From assembly GCF_000445125.1 (NCBI RefSeq), contig NZ_ATHL01000155.1, positions 1 through 64,000 on the forward strand: a DNA stretch of 64,000 nucleotides, written 5' to 3'. The translations under genes were made by a program, and so were the position numbers. Below, piece by piece: positions 1-8,278 of the stretch; the stretch's first letter is position 1; every line of letters begins with the position of its first letter. A model generated the notes under the pieces. The model ran no database searches and had not been told where the DNA came from. It was given only the letters and a program-made list of their open reading frames with translations. The stretch comes from Novosphingobium lindaniclasticum LE124 (lineage in GTDB: Bacteria > Pseudomonadota > Alphaproteobacteria > Sphingomonadales > Sphingomonadaceae).

Positions 1-1
1 C

Positions 2-78
2 GCGGGTGTAGCTCAGTTGGTTAGAGTGCCGGCCTGTCACGCCGGAGGTCGCGGGTTCGAGCCCCGTCACTCGCGCCA
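2..78 (+). tRNA. tRNA-Asp (anticodon GTC)
   Basis: This is a 77-nt cloverleaf with a 7-bp acceptor stem (GCGGGTG with CACTCGC, one G-T pair), a CCGGC/GCCGG anticodon stem and the anticodon GTC at 36-38. It has the T-loop GGTTCGAGCC, discriminator base G and an encoded CCA end at 76-78. It inserts aspartate at GAC/GAU codons. An identical copy follows 64 bases later. The window begins one base before the gene, so its promoter is not visible. Confidence 0.97.
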
Positions 79-142
79 CTTGGGAAAGATGCTGGTAATC
101 CAGCGACTTGAGGTAGTCTGAAAACCTCACATACATTGCTGC

Positions 143-219
143 GCGGGTGTAGCTCAGTTGGTTAGAGTGCCGGCCTGTCACGCCGGAGGTCGCGGGTTCG
201 AGCCCCGTCACTCGCGCCA
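143..219 (+). tRNA. tRNA-Asp (anticodon GTC), second identical copy
   Basis: All 77 bases match the copy at 2-78, including the GTC anticodon and encoded CCA. The 64-base spacer differs from the bases that follow this copy, so only the gene and one flanking base on each side are duplicated. The two genes are probably co-transcribed, because no terminator lies between them and a strong one follows at 256-279. Confidence 0.97.
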
Positions 220-255
220 CTTCCTTCAGGGAAGTGGAAAGCAATGAACGAAAAA

Positions 256-279
256 GGCCGGGTCGACGCCCGGCCTTTT
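256..279 (+). terminator. Rho-independent terminator of the tRNA-Asp pair
   Basis: A 7-bp perfect GC stem (256-262 with 269-275) has a 6-base loop and is followed by TTTTCTTTT. An A-run at 251-255 precedes it, so it could also stop minus-strand transcription coming from the DUF2842 gene. Confidence 0.85.
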
Positions 280-322
280 CTTTTGCCAGCAGCACATGAC
301 CGCAAATGTAAACGCCGGGGAA

Positions 323-538
323 TCATCCCCAGCGCCCGGTCTCCATCCAAATTAAGAACCGTTTCAGCGGCAAGATCCAGATCACCCCCAGCGCGAGGTA
401 GATCGGCGCCTGGAGCAGCACATGCCATCCCCCGATCACCGGCGGCAGGTATCGCGCGATCAGCAGACCGTAGACGCACAGGGCGAAGAGCAGGCCGAGC
501 ACCCCGATGGGGATTCGCCAGGTCGGGGTCTCGCGCAA
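323..538 (-). CDS. DUF2842 small membrane protein
   Basis: The 71-residue protein matches the DUF2842 pattern of alphaproteobacteria: an N-terminal basic/Trp stretch (TPTWRIPIGV), two hydrophobic segments (about residues 10-30 and 38-58), the block LALGVIWILPLKRFL, and the terminal motif WMETGRWG. It should sit in the inner membrane and has no known function. The only reasonable start is TTG at 538, one base after the stop of the upstream fau gene and preceded by an AGGGAGAG ribosome-binding site inside fau. The two are therefore almost certainly translated from one mRNA. Confidence 0.8.
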   Translation of the reverse strand: MRETPTWRIPIGVLGLLFALCVYGLLIARYLPPVIGGWHVLLQAPIYLALGVIWILPLKRFLIWMETGRWG

Positions 539-539
539 G

Positions 540-1154
540 TCAGATCTCTCCCTCGTAGATGCGCGTAGGCGTCACGATGGCGTCGAGAATACGGTCGTGC
601 GGCTCCACGGGCAGACTGTCGGCCAACTGGCAGTCCCAGGCAAGGCCGATGGCGGGAACGTCGGGATTGGCTTCCAGCCAGCGGTCGTAGTGACCGCCGC
701 CCTGGCCGAGCCTATGCCCTTCCGCCGTGAAGGCGATCAGCGGCACCACGACGATCGCGGGCACCACGGGTTTTGCATCCGCAAGCGGCTGGAGTGCGCC
801 CCAGGGGCCGATCGTGAGCTGTTCCTCGTCGAAGGGATTGCCCCATTCACGGAATTCCATGGCGCTGTCCTTCGCGGCGAACCAGGGGAGCGCAATGCGG
901 CGGTCGTGCTCGGACAGCCAGCGGGCCCAGCCGAAGGCAGGCGCTTCATCGCCGACGGGCGCGTAGAGGCCGATCGTCAGGCCTTCGGGCATCATCTCCG
1001 CCACGGGGGCGGGTGGCCGGTTGAGCACGAGGGCGCGCATGCCTTGCGGCAGCGAAGCGACGTGCTCCGCACGCGCGGCCCGGTGCATCTTGCGCAGAAC
1101 GCTTTTTTCGGATGGCGGCGAGAGAGGAGGCGACGAATCCACCGTGGGTCCCAT
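540..1154 (-). CDS. 5-formyltetrahydrofolate cyclo-ligase
   Basis: The 204-residue product is a 5-FCL/FAU family enzyme, which uses ATP to convert 5-formyl-THF to 5,10-methenyl-THF. The N-terminal SVLRKMHRAAR block fits the phosphate-binding region, and the late motif LGQGGGHYDRWL is the family signature. Length is normal for the family. It lies downstream of zapA and a 6S RNA candidate, the same order as zapA-ssrS-ygfA in enterobacteria. The ATG at 1154 has an AGGA immediately before it, too close for a normal site. GTG at 1142 is an alternative start four codons in. Confidence 0.88.
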   Translation of the reverse strand: MGPTVDSSPPLSPPSEKSVLRKMHRAARAEHVASLPQGMRALVLNRPPAPVAEMMPEGLTIGLYAPVGDEAPAFGWARWLSEHDRRIALPWFAAKDSAMEFREWGNPFDEEQLTIGPWGALQPLADAKPVVPAIVVVPLIAFTAEGHRLGQGGGHYDRWLEANPDVPAIGLAWDCQLADSLPVEPHDRILDAIVTPTRIYEGEI

Positions 1155-1238
1155 TCCTGCAGAATCTGGTCAGGGCCGCGACAATAGCACCGAAGGTCGT
1201 TCGCGGCATGTCGGAATTCCGGCACTGCTCATGCCGGA

Positions 1239-1269
1239 AAGATAAAGGCCGGAAGAATCCTTCCGGCCT
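1239..1269 (-). terminator. Intrinsic terminator at the 3' end of the 6S RNA candidate
   Basis: A 10-bp perfect stem (1246-1255 with 1260-1269) with a 4-base loop is followed on the minus strand by a U-rich tract (TTATCTTT). It would end the 6S transcript before fau, which starts 85 bases further on. Confidence 0.75.
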
Positions 1270-1395
1270 GGAATGTGGGTGACGGGCCCACCATGGGTCG
1301 TTTGCTCGAGAAATCCTCTGACGCCTCGACGTCAGGTGGGGACCATGTGCGTCGGACCACGGTCCGGGCAGGGACAGCCCCCATTGGATTGCTTA
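1245..1395 (-). ncRNA. ssrS: 6S RNA candidate (ssrS)
   Basis: The space between zapA and fau on the minus strand holds a structured RNA of about 150 nt. Elements visible on the plus strand are a closing stem (1272-1279 with 1378-1385, one mismatch), a hairpin CTGACG/CGTCAG region near 1318-1335, a second hairpin (CGGACC/GGTCCG type) near 1352-1366, and an intrinsic terminator at its 3' end. 6S RNA binds the housekeeping RNA polymerase and usually sits between zapA and fau in proteobacteria. The call rests on that synteny, the long rod-like shape and the terminator. The exact 5' end is not known, and a TATAAG at about 1391-1396 may be its -10 box or part of the RNA. Confidence 0.6.
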
Positions 1396-1449
1396 TAGCC
1401 TCAGGGATGTTCTAACGGCTCGTGCCGGGCAGTTCCCGTCACCCCCTAG

Positions 1450-1806
1450 TTAGGCATTCGGAGCGGGCTGCTCAAGGAGGTCGGCAAGATTTTCGACATG
1501 ATCGGCGATCCGCGCGAGTACCTCGACCAGAACCGGGGGAATGACTTCGACGGGCTCTGCCGGGGCGGGGGCAGGCGCAGGAGCTGCTGGAACCGGTTGG
1601 GACTCGCGCTGGCGCAACTCGTGCAGTTCATCCGCCAGCATGAGCGAGGCGAACAGCAGCATGCGCGGCTCGGTCTGGCCGACGACCCCGGCCTGGGCGA
1701 GCTTCTCATCGATCATCTGCGCGAGCTGGGTGACGTGGGCTTCCTCGCCGTCCGCGCAGGCGAGCATGAATTCGCGCCCGCCGATCGTCAGGGTGACATT
1801 GGCCAT
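1450..1806 (-). CDS. zapA: Cell division protein ZapA
   Basis: The 118-residue protein begins with the ZapA N-terminal strand block (VTLTIGGREFML), followed by helices with MIDEKLAQAG and ML-LFASLMLADELHELR. ZapA binds FtsZ and promotes protofilament bundling at the division ring. The C-terminal third is a Pro/Ala-rich linker (PAAPAPAPAPAEP) and a short final helix, longer than in E. coli but usual in alphaproteobacteria. The ATG at 1806 is chosen over a TTG at 1830 because family members start at the MANVTL-type sequence and the TTG would overlap the upstream gene. It lies 4 bases behind a 61-residue coiled-coil gene. Confidence 0.88.
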   Translation of the reverse strand: MANVTLTIGGREFMLACADGEEAHVTQLAQMIDEKLAQAGVVGQTEPRMLLFASLMLADELHELRQRESQPVPAAPAPAPAPAEPVEVIPPVLVEVLARIADHVENLADLLEQPAPNA

Positions 1807-1810
1807 CGTT

Positions 1811-1996
1811 TCAGGATTTCCCTTGGGCAAGGAGGGCGTCGATCTCGCCGAGCGCGTCCTCGACGGTGCCGCGCAGGCGCTCGTGGCGTTCCTGAAGATC
1901 GCGGCTCTGCAATACCGCGCGTTCCAGCCGGGCGAGGGCCGCTCTTATTCTGTCGACTGCCTGCTCGGTCGCGGCCTCGTTGGTCACCTTGTCCAT
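1811..1996 (-). CDS. Small coiled-coil protein upstream of zapA
   Basis: This 61-residue, highly charged protein (starting MDKVTNEAATEQAVDRI) is almost entirely helical, with heptad-like spacing of Leu/Ile/Val. It has no membrane segment or signal peptide. It ends 4 bases before zapA, so the two are co-translated. I do not recognise a named family. The position and coiled coil suggest a partner in ZapA/FtsZ-ring function, but that is inference. ATG at 1996 is the natural start; longer in-frame extensions upstream have no good ribosome-binding site. Confidence 0.65.
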   Translation of the reverse strand: MDKVTNEAATEQAVDRIRAALARLERAVLQSRDLQERHERLRGTVEDALGEIDALLAQGKS

Positions 1997-2152
1997 CGCC
2001 GTTTCGCTACCGTGAAATGACCAAAAGGCAATCAATCGAGGCGCCTTGTTCACAGGGCTTTCGATCAGACGAGCGGAATGTGCCACCATGCGAAGGACGT
2101 CCATATGTACAAGCCCCGATATATGCAGCAGGCCAATCACCCTTAGGCGAAC

Positions 2153-2180
2153 TTGACGGGAGACGGCCTCGCCCTAAAGG
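2153..2180 (+). promoter_or_regulatory. Possible tkt promoter and structured leader
   Basis: TTGACG at 2153-2158 and a weak -10-like TAAAGG at 2175-2180 are 16 bases apart. The same stretch carries an 8-bp inverted repeat CGAACTTG (2148-2155) with CAAGTTCG (2188-2195), and an imperfect one around CCCTTAGGCGA. The -10 match is poor, so this is tentative. The remainder of 1997-2231 shows nothing else I can name. Confidence 0.3.
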
Positions 2181-2231
2181 GGGTCGGCAAGTTCGAATCG
2201 TCCCATTCCTTCCGTTTCCGGAGCTTTCACG

Positions 2232-4220
2232 ATGACCCTTGCTGCTGACCGTCTCGCGCCGATGGCCAACGCCATCCGGGCGCTGTCGATGGACGCTGTC
2301 CAGGCGGCCAACAGCGGCCACCCCGGCATGCCCATGGGCATGGCCGACGTCGCCACCGTTCTGTTCTCGAAGTTTCTCAAGTTCGATCCCGCACAGCCCA
2401 AGTGGGCCGACCGCGACCGCTTCGTGCTGTCCGCCGGGCATGGCTCGATGCTGATCTATTCGCTGCTCCACCTGACCGGCTACGCCAGCCCGACGATGGA
2501 CGACATCCGCAACTTCCGCCAGCTTGGCTCGGTCTGCGCCGGTCACCCCGAAAACTTCCTGATCGAAGGCATCGAGTGCACCACCGGCCCGCTCGGCCAG
2601 GGTCTGGCCATGGCGGTCGGCATGGCGATGGCGGAGCGCCAGCTCAACGCCACCTTCGGCGACGATCTGGTCGATCACAAGACCTGGGTGATCGCCGGCG
2701 ACGGCTGCCTGATGGAAGGCATCAACCACGAAGCCATCGGCCTGGCCGGCACGCTGAAGCTCGGCCGCCTGAAGGTGCTGTGGGACGACAACAAGATCAC
2801 CATCGACGGCGACACCTCGCTTTCGACCAGCGAAGACATTCCCGCGCGCTACCGCGCTTCGGGCTGGGCCGTGTTCGAGTGCGACGGTCATGACTTCGCC
2901 GACATCGAACGCGCGCTGGCCGAGGCCGCCGCTTCGGACAAGCCCACGCTCGTCGCCTGCAAGACCGTGATCGGCAAGGGCGCCCCCAACAAGCAGGGTG
3001 GCCACGACGTCCACGGCGCCGCGCTGGGCGAAGCCGAAGTGGCCGCCGCGCGCGAGTATCTGGGCTGGACCTCGGCTCCGTTCGAAGTGCCTGCCGAAAT
3101 CCTCGCAGACTGGCGCTCGCTCGGTGAAAAGGGCGCCGCTGCCCATGCCGAATGGTTCGCCCGCCTGGCCGCATCGGACAAGGGCGAGGAATTCGGCCGC
3201 CGCATGGCCGGCGAGCTGCCGGAAACGGACGCGATCCGCGCCAAGCTGGCCGAGTGGCTGGAAGGCGACTCCACCGTCGCCACCCGCAAGGCTTCGGAAA
3301 ACTGGCTGAACGTGCTGGCGCCCGCGATTCCCGAGATGATCGGCGGCTCGGCCGACCTCACCGGCTCGAACAACACCAAGGCCAAGTGCCAGGAACCGTT
3401 CATGCCCGACAACTACGGCGGCCGCTACGTCTACTACGGCATCCGCGAATTCGGCATGGCTGCAGCTCTCAACGGCATGGCGCTGCACGGCGGCGTGATC
3501 CCCTACGGCGGCACCTTCCTGATCTTCTCCGATTACTGCCGCAACGCGATCCGCCTTTCGGCGCTCCAGCAGACCCGCGCCATCTACGTGCTGACCCATG
3601 ATTCGATCGGCCTTGGCGAAGACGGCCCGACCCACCAGCCGGTCGAGCATATCATGTCGATGCGCCTGATCCCGAACCTCTACGTGTTCCGTCCGGCCGA
3701 CGTGATCGAGACGGCGGAGTGCTGGAACATCGCCCTCGAATCCGAGGACACGCCTTCGGTCCTGGCGCTGACCCGCCAGAACCTGCCCCAGCTGCGCAAG
3801 ACCGGCGACATGCTCTCGGCCCGCGGCGCCTACACGCTTCGCCATGCCCAGGCCGAGCGCAAGGTGATCCTGATCGCCACCGGCTCGGAAGTTGAATTGG
3901 CCGTGAGGGTGAAGGACGAACTGGAAGCGCAGGGCATCGGTGCCGACGTCGTCTCCATGCCGTGCATGGAACTCTTCGCCGCCCAGGACGAAGCCTACCA
4001 GCATGAAATCCTGCCCCATGATGCGTCGATCCTGAAAGTTTCGATCGAAGCCGGAACCACCATGGGTTGGGAGCGCTACACCGCACAGAGCCGCAATGGC
4101 GGCCTGAACATCGGTCTCGACCGCTTCGGCGCCTCGGCCCCGGCCAAGGACCTGTTCGCGCGCTTCGGCTTCTCGGTCGAAGCTATCGTTCCGAAGATTC
4201 TCAACAAGCTCAGCGTTTAA
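2232..4220 (+). CDS. tkt: Transketolase
   Basis: The 662-residue protein has the full bacterial transketolase layout: an N-terminal TPP domain with NSGHPGMPMG near residue 30 and the GDG...NxxxI TPP/metal motif (GDGCLMEG near 156, ending at DDNKI), then the pyrimidine-binding domain with DSIGLGEDGPTHQP and a C-terminal domain. It transfers two-carbon ketol units between pentose phosphates and glycolytic sugars. ATG at 2232 has GGAG nine bases upstream. It begins the plus-strand tkt-gap-MOSC-pgk block, and gap follows after 16 bases, so one transcript is likely. This matches the cbb/gap arrangement common in proteobacteria, though no RuBisCO genes are near. Confidence 0.97.
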   Translation: MTLAADRLAPMANAIRALSMDAVQAANSGHPGMPMGMADVATVLFSKFLKFDPAQPKWADRDRFVLSAGHGSMLIYSLLHLTGYASPTMDDIRNFRQLGSVCAGHPENFLIEGIECTTGPLGQGLAMAVGMAMAERQLNATFGDDLVDHKTWVIAGDGCLMEGINHEAIGLAGTLKLGRLKVLWDDNKITIDGDTSLSTSEDIPARYRASGWAVFECDGHDFADIERALAEAAASDKPTLVACKTVIGKGAPNKQGGHDVHGAALGEAEVAAAREYLGWTSAPFEVPAEILADWRSLGEKGAAAHAEWFARLAASDKGEEFGRRMAGELPETDAIRAKLAEWLEGDSTVATRKASENWLNVLAPAIPEMIGGSADLTGSNNTKAKCQEPFMPDNYGGRYVYYGIREFGMAAALNGMALHGGVIPYGGTFLIFSDYCRNAIRLSALQQTRAIYVLTHDSIGLGEDGPTHQPVEHIMSMRLIPNLYVFRPADVIETAECWNIALESEDTPSVLALTRQNLPQLRKTGDMLSARGAYTLRHAQAERKVILIATGSEVELAVRVKDELEAQGIGADVVSMPCMELFAAQDEAYQHEILPHDASILKVSIEAGTTMGWERYTAQSRNGGLNIGLDRFGASAPAKDLFARFGFSVEAIVPKILNKLSV

Positions 4221-4236
4221 AGAGGAGAATATTGCA

Positions 4237-5244
<1,008 letters not shown>

Positions 5245-5265
5245 TGCGCCTGCTCTGAGGACTTG

Positions 5266-5739
5266 ATGGAGGCGGGCCAGCTCATCGGCATCGCGCGGCG
5301 TAAGCGGTCGCGCGCACCGATGGAAGAATTGCAGTCCGCCGCCGTAACCGTGGCCGCGGGAGTCCAGGGGGACTTTCGCGGCGCGGTGCGTCCGGGACGC
5401 GTGCCTCGCCGCCAGGTCTCGCTGCTCGCAGCCGAGGATTGGCTGGCGGCCCTGTACGATCTGCGACTGGCGGAAGGCGAGCGGCCGCGCTGGCTTGCGC
5501 GCCGCGCGAACCTTCTGGTCGAAGGGCTGCGCCTCCCGCGCGACAAGGGCAGCGTGATCGCGATCGGGCAGAGCTTGCGGATCGCGGTAACCATGGAATG
5601 CGACCCATGCAGCCGCATGGATGAAGTAGTACCCGGGCTCATGGCCGCCCTCCTGCCGGACTGGCGGGGCGGCGTGCTGGGCACGGTACTGACGGACGGC
5701 GCGATTGCCGTCGGCGACGAGATAAGGATCGAGCAATGA
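5266..5739 (+). CDS. MOSC-domain protein between gap and pgk
   Basis: The 157-residue single-domain protein resembles free-standing MOSC proteins (the C-terminal domain of molybdenum-cofactor sulfurases). Signs are an N-terminal strand GQLIGIARRKRSRAPM, a central region with RRANLLVEGLRLP, and the conserved cysteine block MECDPCSRMDEVVPGL. Such domains handle sulfur transfer or Moco ligands, but the substrate here is unknown. ATG at 5266 is preferred over the adjacent TTG at 5263, with GAGG upstream. Its stop overlaps the pgk start by four bases (ATGA), so it is translationally coupled to pgk. This position inside a glycolytic operon is unusual, because gap is normally followed directly by pgk. 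Confidence 0.8.
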   Translation: MEAGQLIGIARRKRSRAPMEELQSAAVTVAAGVQGDFRGAVRPGRVPRRQVSLLAAEDWLAALYDLRLAEGERPRWLARRANLLVEGLRLPRDKGSVIAIGQSLRIAVTMECDPCSRMDEVVPGLMAALLPDWRGGVLGTVLTDGAIAVGDEIRIEQ

Positions 5740-6935
5740 GCGCTTTCAAGACCCTGGACGATCTGGGTGACGTGACGGGCAAGGTTGCGCTGGTGCGCGT
5801 GGACCTCAACCTGCCGATGAACGATGGGCAGGTCACCGACGATACCCGCATCCGCGCCGCCGCGCCGACCGTGCTGGAACTCGCGGAGAAGGGCGCCAAG
5901 GTCCTCCTGCTCGCCCATTTCGGCCGCCCGAAGGGCGAGCGCGTCTCCACCCAGTCGCTGTCGATGGTCGTCGGCGCCGTCGAAAAGGTACTCGGCAAGG
6001 AAGTCATGTTCGTGCCCGAGATCGCCGGTGACGTAGTCGGGCAGTCGGTCGGCATCCTGCGCGCGGGCGACATCGCGATCCTCGAGAACACCCGCTTCTG
6101 GAAGGGCGAGGAAAAGAACGACCCCGAGCTGGTGAAGGCCGTCGCCGCCAACGCCGACTTCTACGTCAACGACGCTTTCTCCGCCGCCCACCGCGCCCAC
6201 GCGACGACCGAAGGTTTGGCCCATGTGCTTCCGGCCTATGCGGGGCGTTCGATGCAGGCCGAACTCGAAGCGCTCGACAAGGCGCTCGGCACCCCGGAAA
6301 AGCCAGTCGCGGCGGTTGTCGGCGGCGCCAAGGTTTCCTCCAAGCTGGACGTGCTCAAGCACCTCGTGACCCAGGTCGATCACCTGATCATTGGTGGCGG
6401 CATGGCCAATACCTTCCTCGCCGCCAAGGGCGTGGACGTAGGCAAGTCGCTCTGCGAGCACGATCTCACCGGAACGGCGAACGAAATCCTCGAAACGGCC
6501 GACCAGGCGGGCTGCACCGTGCACCTGCCTTACGAAGTGGTGGTCTCGAAGGAATTCGCCGCCAATCCGCCGAGCCTGCGGACCTGCAACGTCCATGAAG
6601 TGGCGGCGGACGAGATGATCCTCGACGTCGGTCCGCTCGCGGTGGAAGCTCTGAGCGACGTGCTCAAGACCTGCCGCACGCTCGTGTGGAACGGCCCGCT
6701 CGGTGCTTTCGAAACGGTTCCCTTCGATGCGGCAACGGTCGCTCTCGCCAGGACGGCAGCGGCACTGACGCGCGAAGGATCGCTCGTCTCGGTGGCCGGC
6801 GGCGGCGACACCGTGGCAGCGCTCAACCATGCCGGCGTGGCGAACGACTTCTCGTACATCTCGACGGCGGGCGGCGCCTTCCTCGAATGGATGGAAGGCA
6901 AGGAACTTCCCGGCGTGGCCGCGCTTTCGGCCTGA
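5736..6935 (+). CDS. pgk: Phosphoglycerate kinase
   Basis: The 399-residue protein has the usual bacterial length. The N-terminal substrate motif RVDLNLPMNDG, the hinge block GGAKVSSKLDVL, and the C-terminal nucleotide motif GGGDTVAAL are all present. It converts 1,3-bisphosphoglycerate and ADP to 3-phosphoglycerate and ATP, reversibly. The ATG overlaps the end of the MOSC gene by four bases. Just downstream lies a long inverted repeat (6947-7072) that separates it from the acyltransferase gene. Confidence 0.97.
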   Translation: MSAFKTLDDLGDVTGKVALVRVDLNLPMNDGQVTDDTRIRAAAPTVLELAEKGAKVLLLAHFGRPKGERVSTQSLSMVVGAVEKVLGKEVMFVPEIAGDVVGQSVGILRAGDIAILENTRFWKGEEKNDPELVKAVAANADFYVNDAFSAAHRAHATTEGLAHVLPAYAGRSMQAELEALDKALGTPEKPVAAVVGGAKVSSKLDVLKHLVTQVDHLIIGGGMANTFLAAKGVDVGKSLCEHDLTGTANEILETADQAGCTVHLPYEVVVSKEFAANPPSLRTCNVHEVAADEMILDVGPLAVEALSDVLKTCRTLVWNGPLGAFETVPFDAATVALARTAAALTREGSLVSVAGGGDTVAALNHAGVANDFSYISTAGGAFLEWMEGKELPGVAALSA

Positions 6936-6946
6936 GTATTTATCTC

Positions 6947-7072
6947 CGTCGTCGTCCCGGACCTGATCCGGGACCGCTGGCCATGAACAACCAACTTTGC
7001 GTCGAAGCTCTTTAACGCAACGGCGCGCCTGAAGAACTGTCAGCGGTCTCGGATCAGGTCCGGTGACGACGG
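6947..7072. repeat. Palindromic intergenic repeat, family 1, full bipartite copy
   Basis: Two arms, each about 33 bp, are inverted relative to each other around a spacer of about 60 bp. The left arm reads CCGTCGTCGTCCCGGACCTG then ATCCGGGACCGCTGG; the right arm is its near complement (CAGCGGTCTCGGATCAGGTC and on). Each arm also contains its own small palindrome GGACCTGATCC. Related copies occur at 16678-16779, 20438-20469, 32361-32391 and 54340-54459, always between genes. This is the pattern of REP/BIME elements. Confidence 0.85.
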
Positions 7073-7107
7073 TGGGAAGATGTCCGTCAGGAACGGACGA
7101 GAGGAAG

Positions 7108-8196
7108 ATGTTCACCAAGACTGCCCACCCACCCTGGCATGGCCGTTATGTGACGCTTGACGGCATGCGCGGGATCGCCGCGATGGCGGTCGCGTTGTTC
7201 CACTTCAACATCTCCCAGGCGCCGCATGGCTATGTTGCGGTGGACTTCTTCTTCGCTCTTTCGGGTTTCGTGCTCTGCACCAGCTACCTGCCCCGCTGGC
7301 AGGCCGGGATGCGCGCCGGGGACTTCATGACGAAGCGCCTGGTACGCCTTTATCCGCTATTCCTCGTCGGCATCGCGCTAACCACGACGGTGGGCCTGGT
7401 ACGCCACTACACCGGCAGCGATGCCTCCCTGAAGCTTTCCACGATCGCCGTCAGCACCGTGTTCAACGCGCTGATGCTGCCATCGCCGCTCACGGGCACG
7501 CTGTTTCCGCTCAACGTGCCGGCCTGGTCGTTGTTCTACGAACTTATCGCCAATCTCGTGATGATCGCGGCGCTGTTCCGGCTTCCGCGTCTTGCGCTTG
7601 TGGCGGTCTGCATCGCATCGGCCTGGTGGTTCGCCCCAGCGGTAGTGGACAACGGTTCCGGCAATATCGGCGCGATCTGGAGCGAGTGGTCTCTTGCCTT
7701 GGCGCGGACGCTCTACTCCTTTTGCGCGGGCATGCTCATCGCCAAAATGCGCCAACCTGCGCACCGGCCGGCGACGCTTGGCGGTCTCATCTGCCTGGCC
7801 GCCATCGCCGCGATGCTCCTGGCCGACCCGCAGTGGATCGGCGTGGCTTACTACGACCTGGCCTGCACGCTGGTGCTCTCGCCGCTGCTCGTGTGGTTCG
7901 GCTCGCGCGTCGAACCCTCGCGGAAGCTGGCGCCTGCCGCCTGGTTCGTGGGCGAGGTTTCCTTCGCGCTCTATGCCGTGCACTGGGCGCTGATAGAGCC
8001 CATGCGCTACTTCAAAGACGATCTGCAGTACGACGAAGTGCTGATGGCTTTCGTCTTTCTCGGTGCCTGCCTTGCCACCGCATGGTTCTGCGTGCGTTGG
8101 ATAGACGTGCCCGCCCGCACCCTGATGTCCGACATGCTGCGCCGCCGAAAGGAGGCGCGTCTCTTCGCCGGAACGGATCGCTCAACGGACGGATAG
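7108..8196 (+). CDS. Acyltransferase family 3 membrane protein
   Basis: The 362-residue integral membrane protein has about ten hydrophobic segments and the family 3 (OafA/YrhL-like) N-terminal pattern LDGMRGIAAMAVALFHF, followed by VDFFFALSGFVL and KRLVRLYPLF. These proteins move acetyl or other acyl groups onto surface sugars or lipids. The substrate cannot be told. The ATG at 7108 with GAGGAAG upstream is chosen; a longer in-frame GTG start at 7063 would run into the repeat element. It lies between pgk and fba but is unrelated to them in function. Confidence 0.85.
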   Translation: MFTKTAHPPWHGRYVTLDGMRGIAAMAVALFHFNISQAPHGYVAVDFFFALSGFVLCTSYLPRWQAGMRAGDFMTKRLVRLYPLFLVGIALTTTVGLVRHYTGSDASLKLSTIAVSTVFNALMLPSPLTGTLFPLNVPAWSLFYELIANLVMIAALFRLPRLALVAVCIASAWWFAPAVVDNGSGNIGAIWSEWSLALARTLYSFCAGMLIAKMRQPAHRPATLGGLICLAAIAAMLLADPQWIGVAYYDLACTLVLSPLLVWFGSRVEPSRKLAPAAWFVGEVSFALYAVHWALIEPMRYFKDDLQYDEVLMAFVFLGACLATAWFCVRWIDVPARTLMSDMLRRRKEARLFAGTDRSTDG

Positions 8197-8278
8197 CCTT
8201 TTGCCGCAGTTGCGAAACGGAGCCTCGAAGAATAAGCCCGTTTCACGATTGCTAACCCAATCCAGGAGGAGAAAAACC

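Noticed and set aside
7063..7107. Longer acyltransferase start at a GTG
   Set aside because: It would begin inside the right arm of the family 1 repeat; ATG 7108 has a proper ribosome-binding site and fits the family.
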